The notes under the pieces: model-generated
Database searches by the model: none
Seen by the model: the letters and a program-made list of their open reading frames with translations, nothing else
Told to the model about the DNA's origin: nothing
Program-made: the position numbers and the translations under genes
Assembly: GCF_963678635.1 (NCBI RefSeq)
Contig: NC_087068.1
Coordinates: 40,445,534 to 40,509,533 of the forward strand
Length of the DNA: 64,000 nucleotides
Source of the DNA: Symsagittifera roscoffensis
Taxonomy: Eukaryota; Xenacoelomorpha; Acoela; Convolutidae
Direction of reading: 5' to 3'
In this document: positions 29,866-42,559 of the stretch, piece after piece
How positions within the stretch are numbered: position 1 is the stretch's first letter
How the letters are laid out: the number at the start of each line of letters is the position of its first letter

Positions 29866-30797
29866 CCCGGGTTGACCTCCATACACCGAAAATGCTTATC
29901 ATACAATTCCATACATCAAGTGTGTGGGAAAATGCTTGTCATACAATTTTCATACAATTTCTAAAAATGGTTGAAAACTGGTATAAACTCATTTTTGTGG
30001 CTGTTTGATTCTAATAAAACAATCTGGTGATAAAAAACTGAGGTTTTCGTTTTTTGAAAAAAAATGCTTATCATACAATTCCCATATATGGAAATTGTAT
30101 TACTGGCATTTTTTTGGTGACGACACAAAAAAATTGTCAAGTAATTTTGAAAGTTTAGCCCAAAAAATTTTTGTTTTTTTTTCAACTGCAAATCGATTTT
30201 CGTACGCAAACAAAAATTTTTCGAAAAAAAATTTTGCATGCAAAATTTAATATTTTGTGTGCATAACGTAGTCCTGGATACGATAAAGTTGGCTTTTATT
30301 TTCTTTTCACCTAATTTTTTTTTCAAAAACGCTGAAAATTCCTCTTTCTTTTGTATGGGGTGTTAATGTACGCCTTGATCAATGTCTGATAATTTGAAAA
30401 TTCAAAAATTTAATATAATCATCATTAAAAAATTTTGCCAAAAAATAAAAGTTTGTTACTTTTGTTATATAAATTGTGAAAGCCAAATTCAGGTCGTTTT
30501 CTATGCATTGTAAATGCAAGACCGTCCAACCTTTGGTGTTTTGAGAAACCAAGGTCTTTGTCACTTGTGTTCGGTTGCAACTACAACCGAAAATTTTTCA
30601 GAAACTAAATTTAGAAAGAAAAAATCAAAAATTTTGGTTTATGGGAAAACACCTATCATACAATTTTCATATATGGAAAAATGCTTATCGTAGAGTTTTC
30701 ATACAATTTTCTGTACGTAGGGAATTGTATGAAATTGTATGACAAGATGTTTCCCATATATGGAAATTGTATGATAAGAAGTTTTGGTCAACCCGGG
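29866..30797. mobile_element. 932-bp non-autonomous element with TA target duplication
   Basis: The ends CCCGGGTTGACC (29866) and GGTCAACCCGGG (to 30797) are perfect 12-bp inverted repeats, flanked by TA on both sides (29864-29865, 30798-30799). Beyond the 12 bp the arms remain similar for ~100 bp (ATGCTTATCATACAATT-type words, inverted on the right). Internal sequence has no transposase frame. Paralogous array copies near 33670 and 37705 lack the insert and read straight through, which confirms it. TA duplication fits Tc1/mariner-type mobilisation. Confidence 0.85.
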
Positions 30798-31099
30798 TAA
30801 TGATGTTATCAGGAGAAAATTATGCATATCCAGGACTGTTGTGTGAGTACAGCCAACTACATAAAAACTACAATTCCCTCAGATAGACCAGAAAAATTTA
30901 AAATTATACGCCTGAAATCTCTAAAACCAAAAAACAGGACTAAAAATTCTATTTAAAACACTAGAGACGATACATACTTTTAAATACAGTGCGAAATTGT
31001 GTCAAAACACTTCAAAAAGAATAAACTAAATTTTAAAAGTGAAAAAAAAAAACAGAAATCAGTCGAACAGTTTTCATTAAAAAAAAGTCTTCTTTTGTC

Positions 31100-31680
31100 A
31101 GGAAAATGAATTGAATAAAAAAAATCACTTCGATAAAAGCATCGATTGGGCTGTAAAAACTTGCTTGAATCGTCTGAAATACGATTTTTTTTTCAGATTT
31201 GAGAGAAAAACGAACATTGCAAATTAGGTTTCCCCAAATTGAAAATTGTCATGCGCTCTCTGAAAAACTCAAAAAAGTTGTTTTTAGCTTTTATCAATTT
31301 AGCTTATTCAAACCATTAAATAAGGGGAAAAAATCGATCAAAAAACACGTCTTCAAACAGCAACAAAAGACTAATGTTTTTGAAAGACCGTTTTTTATGA
31401 AAACTATATCGTTTTGGAACATTATACAAAAACATTTTATAGTCGCGAACGCTCTTAGGCGGAAGAAAAAAAATTATCTGACAATTGGCAATGTGGGTTT
31501 TTTAAGTGTTTGACTTCATTAGCTATGCGTTCCGAGCAATGACAATGGGGAGCAGTTATGTAATCGGGTGTGCTGTAGTTTTTTTTCGTGTCCTTTCTGT
31601 TTTTTACGCAAAATGAGGTAACACGAATAATCAGCGGACTCGGTTGAAAGATATATCCTATTTAAAAAATTTTAGTTGTG
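31100..31680 (+). pseudogene. LINE RT thumb/C-terminal remnant
   Basis: The frames around 31140-31513 read like the end of a non-LTR RT ORF: IDWAVKTCLNRLKY near 31144, then SEKLKKVVFSFYQFSLF and a tail with NALRRKKKNYLTIGN. Interrupted by stops. Compare with the same segment at 38010-38633. Confidence 0.55.
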
Positions 31681-32646
31681 ATTTAAACGAAATTAAAAAA
31701 CTTGAAAAAAGTTTATCAGTGACCAAAAAAAAGATTAAAATTTTTGATTTTTCGTCTAAATTTGAACGAGTAAAGCAACCGAGCACGCTTAATTATGCTT
31801 GATTTAGGCTTATTAAAATAGCCAATTAAAATTTTACTTTGATTTAAAATGAATAAAATTAGTTTTTGGATGTTTTAAATGCCGTTTTGTAAATCAAAAA
31901 CTTCAAAAGTTTCAAAAAATCTTCTTCAAAAAGTATGAAAAGAAAAACATGAATTAGTTTCCTTTGGTTTTGTAAGTTTTGTTTTTTTTGAGAAAGTCTT
32001 TTCAAATCCTGTTGTTCTATTTGCCTAAATTACTATGAATGTCTAATAAGCCTATTTCAGTCTTTTACAGAATCTTCACTTTCAATCTATGATTTGTAAT
32101 GAATAAACTGTTTTCTGTAAACATTATAAATCTGGAAGAATTTTGTATTAGGCTGTTTTTATGGGTTTTTTCGTCTTTTTGTGATTTTTGTGTACGGATG
32201 TTTTTTTTTCAAATCTAGCGGACATCTTGGCTCTGCTGTTACTAAGTTACATAATCCAGGTTCTTCTGAATTACCAATCTGTAACATTCAGCAGATAACA
32301 GTGAAACAAATTTAAGATATACTGCGCCAACTAAACATAAAAAACCAATTGGATCTTGTATTGATCCTACTTGCACAATAATCGGTAGACAATCAATAAA
32401 TGTAGCTCACTTAACGTTTGTTACTCATGCTTGCAAAGATGAAGATGTTTTTCTTACTGGTATGAAAAAGCAAATACTCTACCATTGTTCAAAAAAAAAC
32501 ACACTGAATCTTTAAAACGATCGACTAATTTCAATAAATTGCGCAACGAGAAATTTTTCATGCTCAAGTTGTGAAACATTTTCAAAAACATCAAATTTTG
32601 ACTCCTTTTTGTTTTTTGAATTAGCAAAAAAAGTTTAAAACAAGAC

Positions 32647-33045
32647 GTGCTCATATACCATACTGAAATAATGGGAAAAAATGATTCCAAAAAGTTCGTT
32701 TATGCAGCTTTATGGGATCCTTCAGAAGTTTTTGACACTCAATATCAGGAAATTCTTGTTACAAAATACAATATCTTGGTTTTCAAAAAACGCATTCAAA
32801 GAGTACTTGTCAGGGGAGTTACTTCATACTGGATAAAAGTCAAAATAGGAGTACTGGGTCCGCTGTTGTTCAATTTCTATATCAGTGATATTGAAAAACC
32901 TATACCGGAAGGATGTAATTTGATACAGTATGCAGAAGACTGCATGATGCAGGCGTCATCAATTTCATCAAAAGATACTCTGAGCCATTTACAATTTTTC
33001 TCACACGAGCTCACTTTTTTTTCGCTGAAATTCAGCAAAATCTGA
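32647..33045 (+). pseudogene. LINE RT palm remnant
   Basis: A 132-codon frame including ALWDPSEVFDTQYQEIL (the place of the first palm Asp, D-L-S-K-A-F-D in intact enzymes), GVLGPLLFNFYISDIE and IQYAEDCMMQASS. The YADD box has become YAED, so a catalytic Asp is Glu here. Frame breaks occur on both sides. Confidence 0.65.
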
Positions 33046-34079
33046 AAGCATCAAAATCGAAGGCCATGTTTTTCATTTAAAAAAACGATAAACAGAATGC
33101 TGCATTGGACCGTCATGTTATGAATGAACATTATGTAGAGGAAAAATCTGTAAGCAATTACGTAGGTTGCCTAGAACCTATGTTACCAAGAATCTGACTT
33201 CCCCTTTCATACTAAAATAAATTAAATTTTGCATGAAATGGCTCTACTAATTAAGAGCATGGATACAATTGGACAAAAACTGCCAACAATATCTTCGGTT
33301 GCCTTGCTTCACTCTTCAGTTTAATTCCAATTGGATAAAGCAGCATTTTTCTTGAAGCAAAAAAAGGCTACTTAAATGATATTCTTACAAAATTTATCCA
33401 AACTGGGTTCTATTACGAAGATTTTTCTTAACCAAAATGAATTGCTCCACCGCAACGCGTAAAAAACAAACCTTTCATCAGGATTGAAAACAGAAATAAA
33501 AAAATATGAAATTTTTTTTGTTGAAATCTCTGTCAATTGGGAACAACATACATCAAACATATTAACGTCGCGAACGCTCTAACATACAATACAGTTTACT
33601 TCAGGCTTAAGCTGAAAACAGTGGCAGCCTGTTGAAAGATTAGATGATATTTGACAAGATCGTTTTACTGTCAAACTTGATGAAGTTATCAGGAAATAAC
33701 AAATCCAGGACTGATGATTGACTGCATCCAACTATATAAAACATACAAAAACTGCAATGATATCAGATAGACCAGAGAACTTTAGACTGATATGCCCGAT
33801 GTCTCCATAACAAAAGAACAGGACTGAAAATTCTAGTTAAAACACTAGATGATGTAATATAATTTTGAAAATAGTTTTGAAAATCTATCAAGATATTTGA
33901 AAACGCATTCACTGAAAATGAAGGCAGAAAAAACAGAATTCTTAAAACTCAATAAAACAGGTAACAATGAAAAACTTCATTCATTTTGAAAAAAAATTAT
34001 TTGTAGAAAAATCTTTTGTTAAATAAGCTGAAGTTGTAATCGATCAATCTTAGTATTTCAAAAAAAAATAAAGTTTTCT

Positions 34080-34640
34080 ATTGCTTGTGGTTTTGAAAAT
34101 TTTCAATCTCTCATTGAATCATTACCATTGAATAGCAGATTGCTGCTAAGGAATGCCCTTTTGTTGAACCATTCACACTATTGGACCATTTTATTCAAGG
34201 AAAAAACGAAGAATCTATTAAATTCACTTAGAAAAAAACATGGGTTGGGCAAAAAAACCTGCTGGTACCTTCTAGAACATGATTCTTATTTAGATCTGAA
34301 AAAAAAAACGAAACAAGAAACAATGCCGTCTATTTTTTTCCTAGAAATGATCATACAATTTCTGAAAATGTCAAAGAAACTATTTCGATCCTAAATCAAT
34401 TTAGATTATCCAACTCATCAAAGAGAGTATTTTCAAACAAAAAACTCGTCTTAAAAGAGCAATATGAAACCATTTTTGAAAAATGGTTTTTTATGAGAGC
34501 TCTAACAGTTTGGAACAACAAGCAAGAACATATTAACGTCCCGTACGCTCTAACATACCTTACTATTCAATTCCGGCTACAGATGTTTTTTCTGTTCAAT
34601 TTTATCAAAACAAATAAGAGTGACAGCCTGTGGAAAGGTT
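34080..34640 (+). pseudogene. LINE RT thumb remnant
   Basis: The frame at 34128-34394 contains LRNALLLNHSHYWTILFKE and further basic sequence, matching the thumb segment at 38010. Downstream decayed frames match the C-terminal tail. Confidence 0.5.
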
Positions 34641-35869
34641 AAATGAGATAAAAAGTAATATCAATGTTGTTTTTTTTTGTTTTTGTGTCGCAAGTCGCAA
34701 ATCAGGTGCCACAAAATCAGGTGCCACAAAAGATCATCGACCAATGTTGAAACCCTTTCAATTGTGATTTGAACGACATCAGAAAATTAGAAAAAAATTA
34801 CTAGTGTCGAGAAATCGAGCAAAAATTGTTTGATTTTTTGATTTTTTGTCTATTTTTGAGCAAATAAATGCAACGAGCACGCTTATTTATGCTTAATTTA
34901 GGGCAGTTACAATAGCTTTTCAATGCTTTCCTTTCATTTTACTCAAGTAGAATTAGTTTTCGAAGATTTTTAGTGACGTTTTGGTTATCAAAAACTTCAA
35001 ACTGCAGAAAAAAACTGAAAAAAGTTTGATTTCATATTTTTTTAATGATTTTCTTGCTTCTCTGATCATTTTCTACAAAACTTGCTTCAACAATATAGTT
35101 TTTTTTTTCATTTTTACATCAGGTCCATTTATCACACTACGCAAAAAAAACTACACTTGTTTGCCATTCTTGTTTGCTACACTTGTTTGCCAAAAAAATG
35201 CCATTCTTGTTTTACTTCTTTTGTTTTAGTTACGTACGTAATCATCATTTCAAACTACCATTTGTAAGAAATGAAGTATTTCTTGCTTACATTGAAACTG
35301 GGGAGGACTTTGGTTTTCGTGTTTTTGTTCGGGTGCGTTCGTGTGTTTTTTTTCCTATTTGGGTGTTTTTGTTCAATTCACAGGAGATTTTTTCTGGCTT
35401 TGCTTAACCTCAGTTATATAATCCAGGTACTTCTGAGTTACCAGCTTTTATTTTTCTGCCCATAACAGTGAAACACTGTTATGATGTAAAGCGACAAGTT
35501 AACAAACCAAAACCTCAGGAAGCTTTTGTTGTTCCTATTTGCGCAATAATCGATCAAAAATCAATTTTTGTACCACACTCAACGTTTGTTTCTAATGTTA
35601 GCATAAATGAAGATGTTTCTCACACTCCACTGTTCAAAAAATATGACCTTATGGATCCTCCATAATGTCAATCATTTTCAGTAACATGTGTATTTTCATA
35701 AGCTTTTGAAGAACGTTTTTCATGCCCAAATTACGGAACAAAACATTATAGTGTGACTCATTTTCCTTTTGGTTTTTTCCGTTTTTTTCCGACCAAGGCG
35801 GATTAAAAAAAATGTTTATGTAGCTTTCTGAACCTTTCAGAAGCTTTTGACTCTTTTTCTCATAAAGTT

Positions 35870-36150
35870 CTAGTTGAAAATCTGCTATCCTGGCTGTTCA
35901 GCAAAAACTAATGCAGTTAATGAAAGTTCTTCAAATAAACGGGTTCAAAAAGTGATTGTAATTGGAGTTTGTTTTGTATTCGATAGAAGACAAAAGAGGG
36001 TTGCCGCAAGGAACAGTACTGCGTCCTTTGTTGTTCAATCAATGATATTCAAAATTATTCTGCGATAGATGTACTTTGTTACAAAAAACAGACGATCGAA
36101 GTGATGCTCTGAGCCAATGACTAAACTATTTACACGAAATTTTTTTTTCG
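35870..36150 (+). pseudogene. LINE RT palm remnant
   Basis: Near 36000, GLPQGTVLRPLLFN-like coding sequence is visible in a frame distinct from the surrounding open ones. Downstream catalytic box sequence is lost. Confidence 0.5.
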
Positions 36151-38009
36151 CTGACCATAAGAAAAATATGCATTCGAATTAAAAATCGGAGTTTATTTTT
36201 TTTGTCAAAAAAAAACGATAAGCAGTGAATGGAGTGGGACCTTCTTGTTATCAATGAGTAAAATGCAGGGGAAAAAACTGATTGCAAATACTTAGGTTTT
36301 ATTCTAGGTCTATTCTCTCATTTTAAATTCAAATGAAGATTATTTCGCAAAAAAAATGGCACAAATAATCATAGATACAATTGGACAAAAAATGTCTTCA
36401 ATATCTTTGGTTGCCTTGCTTTACTCTTTAGTTTTATCCCAATTACAAAATGAAGCTATTTTCTTGTAGCAAATAAATGCTACTTTAATCACGTTTTTAC
36501 AAAATCCATCTGAACAAAGTTCTAATACGTTTAATATTATGAACCAAAATAATTTTTTTACCGCAACTCGTAGTACACGAGTCTTTTATCGGAATTGAAA
36601 AAATAAATTAAAAATTTTTTTTTAGATCTCTGTCAATGTGGAAAAACATACAACAAACACATAAGCGCCGTGAACGCTCTAACATACAAAACGCTCTAAC
36701 ATTTGCGCCAGGCTGAAGATGTTGTTTTTTCACTATTTTTACTTTGAAGATAAAAACAGTGGTAGCCTATGGAAAGATGACCTGGAAAATTTTTATTTTT
36801 ATCTAGCTTTTATCAAGTTTGTTTATTAATTTAATTGTTATTGATCGTTAGATATATGTTCCGACTTTTGAAAATGGGGATTCGTGTGTTTTAGTTGTTT
36901 TGTTTATTTTTTTGTTTTCTATGCAATCCAGGTGCTGCTAAATCTGACCATCAAAAAGTCAAACTCGTTTTTTTTAAGTTGGAACAACCACTGTTGAAAC
37001 AAAAGCGCAAATTGATATTTTAATCACAACACAGAGCTTGTAAATAATACAGACCAGTTTTATACAGACCAAAACAGAAATTTTCAAATTAATTGAAATT
37101 GGACCAGTCTTACAGAACACTGGTGCATCTAAATTAGTTGACAAAACCATTGTCGACAAATTTGGGCAGAAAAGACACGTCCATTTTTTTATTAAAAAAA
37201 CTTATAAAACTAAATGACGATTGACTTTTTTGGTATTGGGATAAGTTTCCTCTTGGGGACAGCCAGGTATTCGTTTTTCAGCAAAAGATTTAGATATATG
37301 ATTTTGATTTAGAAAAACAACCTTTCTCCAAACCAATCTAAAGTTAACTGTTATGATTTGAGTTCCAAATATCAAAAAAAAATTAAAATCGAAATTACCC
37401 ACTCAGTGTGATATAAACTTGAATGGCTACACGTATTAGATATACTAGTTAGGACAGATATAATTGGTTCAATGGTCTTTTTCTTCAAACTTTAAAAAAA
37501 GGCATATTTGCTGATGGTGAAGGTTTTAAAACTATCGTCTTAAAAACCAATCCTCATTTTGTGGAATGATTTGTTTTATCAGTACTTTCAGATGAAAAAA
37601 CCCATCATCCATCTATATTTTCATCGGCTGCCATATGAAAATTTATGAAAAAATGAGCTCACATTTGTAGCTTTAAACCAATTGACCAGATCGTTCAACT
37701 AGCATACTGATGATGTTATCAGGAGAAATATTCGCAATTTGAGGACTATCGTGTGAGTACATACAACTATATAAAAACTACAATTCTCTCAGACACAACA
37801 GAAAATTTTAGAATTAAACGCCCAAAATCTCTATAACAAAAAGACAGGACTGAAACTTCTAGTTAAAAAACTGAGCGACAATACACACTTTTGACTGTAG
37901 TCTGAAATATTGTCAAAATACTACAAAACTAATTAGCTAAGACTTGATAAAAAACAGAAATCAGTGAAACAGGTAGCATTAAAAAATCTTCATTTGTCTG
38001 GAAAAAGAA

Positions 38010-38633
38010 TTGATTGAAAAAATACTTGTTAAACACGTTGAAATTGTAATTGATCAGTCTAAACGTTTCAAAAAAAAATGTAATAGTCTGCTGAGCAAAA
38101 AGGCATGTGGTTTTAAAACTTTACAATCTCTCAATAAACCTTTACCATTGAATACCAGAATGCTGCTAATGAACGCTCTTGTCATGAGCCATTTACACTA
38201 TTGGATTATTTTACTCAATGAAATAACAAACAATCTAATTTTTCACTTGGAAAAAAGCATGAATTGGGCAGTAAAACATGCTGTAACCGTCCTACATACG
38301 AATTTTTTTCAGATTTGAGAAAACAAATAAAACATTAAATTTTAGGTTTTCTCTAGATCGGAAATTGTCATGCGCTTTCTGAAAAATTAAAAAAAATTGT
38401 TTGTAGCCTAAATCAGTTTAGGTTATCCAAATCATCAAATGATAGCAAACTATCGAACGAAAAACATCGTCCGCAACAAAATACTATTTGTTTTGAGAAC
38501 CGTTTCTTATGGGAGACATATCAATTCGGAACAACATACAAGTACGTTTTGTTGTCGCGAACGCTCTAACATACCAAAGATTAGCCAGAAGAAAAACTTC
38601 TATCTAACACTTGGCAATGTTAATTTTTTTTAG
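38010..38633 (+). pseudogene. LINE RT thumb and C-terminal remnant
   Basis: The frame 38010-38318 reads LPLNTRMLLMNALVMSHLHY and LEKSMNWAVKHAV, typical of the thumb after the palm of jockey-like non-LTR RTs. After a frame change, 38439-38633 holds the C-terminal tail ending KNFYLTLGNVNFF. Confidence 0.6.
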
Positions 38634-39861
38634 TTTTGGATTTCATTCGATATGCATTCCAAGCAATGCAATGGGGAGCAACTAAGTAATCGGGTCTGCT
38701 GTAGTTTGTTTTCTTTTTTTGTTTTCCTTTTCTTCCCCAGCAAAATGAAGCACCACAAATAATCTTCGGCCTGGGATGAATTTTATATCATTTTGAAACC
38801 CTTTCAGTTGTGACTTACATGAATTTAAGAACTTGAGAAAAGTTTATCAAAGACCAAAAAACAGTTCAAAGCTTTTGATTTTTCATCTAAATTCGAGCAA
38901 TCAAAGTGACCGAGCACGTTTTTTTTGCTTGATTTAAGCCTTCCAAAATAGACTATTAAAGCTTTAATTTAACTTTACCTGAGTAAAATTGTTTTTTTTT
39001 GAGTTTTTAAGTGCTGCTGTGGAAATCAAACGCTTCGAACAACGAAAAAAAAATTGTCAAAAGAAAAGTTTGAATTAGTTCCATTCTTTTTTATATTTTT
39101 TGGTTTCTCTGAGAATTTTTTTTTTAATTCTGTTTTTCTATTAGCCTGAAATACTATGGTTGTTGAATGTGCCAAAGTTATAGATTTACATCAGATCGAT
39201 TTATCACACCACGTAGAAAAAAAACGACACTAAATTGAAGAAAAAAACGGCGATCTTTCTATAGCATTTTGTTAATTTTTTGTAATTTATTTTCTTTAGT
39301 TTTGCACAGAATCTTCAATTTCAATTTTTTATTTGTAGTGAATGAAAAATTTCTTCTGAAAATAAAAAATTTAAAAAAAGTTTTGTATTTTTGTGGTTAT
39401 ATGGGTGTTTTTTCTTCTGTATTTGGGTAATTTTGTGTTGTGGTGCTTTTTTTTCAAATCTAGGGTATTTTCTTTATCTCTGCCAAAGCTCAAAGATATA
39501 ATCCAGTTACTTTTGAATAGCCAATCTGTAATTTTCAGCAGGAAACAGTCAAGCATCTTGATGATATACTGCGGCAACAACTAAACATAAAAAACTAATT
39601 GGACCAGGTATTGTACCCACTTGCGCAATAATCGATGGAAAATCAATAAATGTAGCACGCTTAACATTTGTTAATTATGCTTGCAAAGATGAATATGTTA
39701 TTTCGCACTGTATTGAAAACCTTTAATTTACTCCCACTGTTGAAAGAAACACATTGGATCTTTAATAATCAACCAACTTCAATAAATGTTTTCATGCCCA
39801 AGTTGTCGAACATTGACGCCTTTTTTACATTTTGGTTTCGTAAAAAAAACAAGACAAGCTT

Positions 39862-40690
39862 TTGTACCTTACTGAAGTTATTGTCCAGAAATTGATTCTA
39901 AGAAAGTTGTTTAGGCAGCTTTATGGGATCTTTCTACAGGTTTTGACTCTTTATATCAGGAGTTTCTGGTATAAAATACGACATCTTGCAAATTTCAATA
40001 AATGCAATCGAAGAGAAATTGTCAATAAAATTAATTCGGGATGGATAGAAATCAAAAAAGTAGTGCCCCAAGGAACAGTACTGGGTTCATTGTTGTTCAA
40101 TTTATATATCAATGATATTGAAAACTGTTTATGGGATGGATAAAATTTGATACAGTATGCAGAAGATTGCATGGTGCATTCGTCATCAATTTCGTCAGAT
40201 GATACTCTGAACCAATTACAAATTTTTTTTACCAGCACATCAGAATATCTTGGCTTTTCAATAAACGCGTTTAAAGATATATATCAGGAATTTCTTTTAC
40301 AAAATACAACATCTTGCCTTTTTCATAAACGCAATCAAAGAAAAATTGTCAATAGAAATGTTTCGGGATGGATTGAAGTCAAAAAAGTAGTGCCGCAACG
40401 AACAGTACTGGGTCTATTTTTGTTCAATTTATATATCAATGATATTGAAAATTGTTTATGGGATGGATAAAATTTGATACAGTATGCAGACGATGGCATG
40501 GTGCATTCGTCATCAGTTTCGTCAGATGATAATCAATTACAAATTTGCTTATCTGAGCTCACTTTTTTTGCTGAAATTATCAAAATCTAAAAGCATCAAA
40601 ATTGGAATTTATATATTTTTTTCCAAGAAAATTATGCAGAGAAAAATCAGAAAGCAAATACTGAGGTTTGATTCTAGAATCTGATCTCTC
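39862..40690 (+). pseudogene. LINE RT palm, internally duplicated
   Basis: Two successive copies of the same palm segment. The first (about 39990-40215) reads KKVVPQGTVLGSLLFNLYIN and IQYAEDCMVHSSS; the second (about 40297-40520) has KKVVPQRTVLGLFLFNLYIN and IQYADDGMVHSSS. So the second keeps YADD while the first has YAED. A TAA follows GWDG-like sequence in both. This ~307-bp direct duplication is local to this copy. Confidence 0.7.
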
Positions 40691-41296
40691 ATTTCATTTT
40701 GAAATTTAAAAAAATTTAGTTTTTGGAGGTTTTTTAGTGCCGTTTTGGGAATCAAAAACTTCAACCATTTAAAAAAAATCTGCCAAAAATTTGATAAGAA
40801 AAATTTGAATTAGTTTTCTTCTTGTTCATAACTTTTTTGTTTCTCTGAGAAATTTACGCCATAGCAAACTGTTGTTCGATTTGCCGAAGTTGAAATGACT
40901 GTATGATTGCCTAAATAATAGTGTTACGTCAGATCGTTTTATCACACCACGCAAAAAAAACGGCGATCTATCATTTTAATTTATTTTGTTTTATTAATGT
41001 ACGTAACCATCATTTTGAAACTATGATTTGTAATGAATAAAGTGTTTCATCTAAAAAAAATGAGGAAAACTTTTGTATTCGGGTGATCATTTTGGTGTTC
41101 TTTCTTCTGTATTTGTGTGATTTTTATTCAAATCTATGGTATTTTCTCTGGCTCTGCTAAACCTCAGTTATATAGTCCAGTTACTTCTGAATTAACACTT
41201 TGTAAATTTTAGCACATAACAGTGAAGAATTCATATGATGAACTGCGTCAACTCAAGTTCATATATCAAATGTAGCAAAATACAATCAATGTAGCA

Positions 41297-41560
41297 CACT
41301 TAATGTTTGTTACTAACTCTTTGATAGATGAAGATGTTTTTCGCACTCAATTGAAAAAAATCAAACTTGTAGCACACTTAATGTGTAGCACAATCAGTGT
41401 GGCACACATATTGTTTGTTACTAACACTTTCAAGGATGAAGATGTTTTTCGCACTGAATTGGGAAAAAGCAAACTTGTAGCACACATTTTGTATTAATGT
41501 AGCACCCTTAATGTTTGTTACTAACTCTTTCATAGATGAAGATGATTTTTGGACTGAATT
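41297..41560 (+). repeat. triplicated ~90-110-bp segment in a LINE copy
   Basis: A GTAGCACACTTAATGTTTGTTACT-type start followed by AGATGAAGATG and a Lys-rich AAAAA...AAACTT end occurs three times head to tail (from about 41278, 41368 and 41478). Confidence 0.7.
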
Positions 41561-41779
41561 GAGAAAAAGTAAACTTGCTCCATTTTTTCAAAGAAAACCC
41601 ACTGGATCATCAAAACAACCATCGACCAGTTTCAATAAACTGCGGTTTTTCAACATTTTCTGAAATTTTTTTTTCATGCCCAACTCATGAAAAAAGTTTC
41701 AAAAACATCAAGTTTTGACTCTTTTTTATAATTGACTTTCGAAAAAATTGTTCCAAACAAGATATGCTTGTATACTTTC

Positions 41780-42320
41780 TTGAAATATCAGAAGAGAAAT
41801 TGATTCCAAAACAGTTGTTCATGCAGCTTAATTGGATCTTTCAAAAGAATTTGACTCTATAATTCAGGAAACTCTAGTTAATACATTAGAATATCTTGGC
41901 TTTTCAATAAACGCGATCAAAGATATATCAGGAATTTCTAGTACAAAATACGACATCTTGGTTTTTCAGTTAACACAATCAAAGAGAAAGTTTCAATGGA
42001 ATTATTTTGGGATGGATAGAAGTCAAAAAAGTAGTGCCGCAATGAACAGTACTGGGTCCATTGTTGCTCAATTTATATATCAATGATATTGAAAATCGTA
42101 TATGTGATGGATGTAATTCGATACAGTATGCAGACGATTGAATGGTGCATTTGTCATCAATTTCTTCAGATGACACTCTGAACCCATTACAAATTTACTT
42201 ACGTAAGCTCGCCTTTTTTCCGCTGAAATCAGCAAAATCTAAAAGAATCAAAATCGGAGTTTAATTTTTTTGCCAAAAAAACGATAAACAGGATGTGGCA
42301 TCGGACCGTCTTGTTATCAA
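41780..42320 (+). pseudogene. LINE RT palm remnant
   Basis: The frame 41832-42086 starts MDLSKEFDSIIQETLVN, the first palm motif with both Asp positions visible, then EYLGFSINAIKDI. A frame change leads to the VVPQ region near 42030 and a QYADD-like box near 42125 that is followed by a stop. Confidence 0.65.
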
Positions 42321-42335
42321 TGAACCTTAAGTATA

Positions 42336-42555
42336 TGGCGTAAATTTCTCAGGGAACAAAAAAGTTATGAACACAAAGAAACAAATTCAAAATTTTTTTA
42401 AATCATATTTTTGGCAGAGTTTTTTTCGTTGGTTGAAGTTTTTGATTCCCAAAACGGCACTAAAACCCTCCAAAACGTATCTTTTTTAAATTTCAAATTG
42501 AAATGAGAGATTAAGTTCTAGAATCAAACCTCAGATAATTGCTTTCAGAATTGCT
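42336..42555 (-). repeat. inverted copy of 40655-40865
   Basis: This ~210-bp stretch is the reverse complement of 40655-40865 with scattered differences: GGCGTAAATTTCTCAG at 42338 pairs with CTGAGAAATTTACGCC near 40846. It closes the LINE array at the border with the second gypsy element. Confidence 0.8.
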
Positions 42556-42559
42556 TTCC

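Larger units (their letters stand above)
29108..42335 (+). repeat. degenerate array of longer non-LTR (LINE) copies
   Basis: The 1.47-kb repeat passes into older, longer copies that share its landmarks (the ...CACTTAACGTTTGTTACT... region recurs near 32407, 35578, 39657 and 41297) but add RT palm and thumb sequence. I place copies roughly at 29108-31690, 31700-34640, 34640-36800, 36800-38830, 38830-40700 and 40700-42335. All run on plus. All are full of stops, long T and A runs and indels. A shared 3' end (GGGGAGCA near 31546 and 38669) suggests a LINE 3' UTR. No intact frame. Confidence 0.75.
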
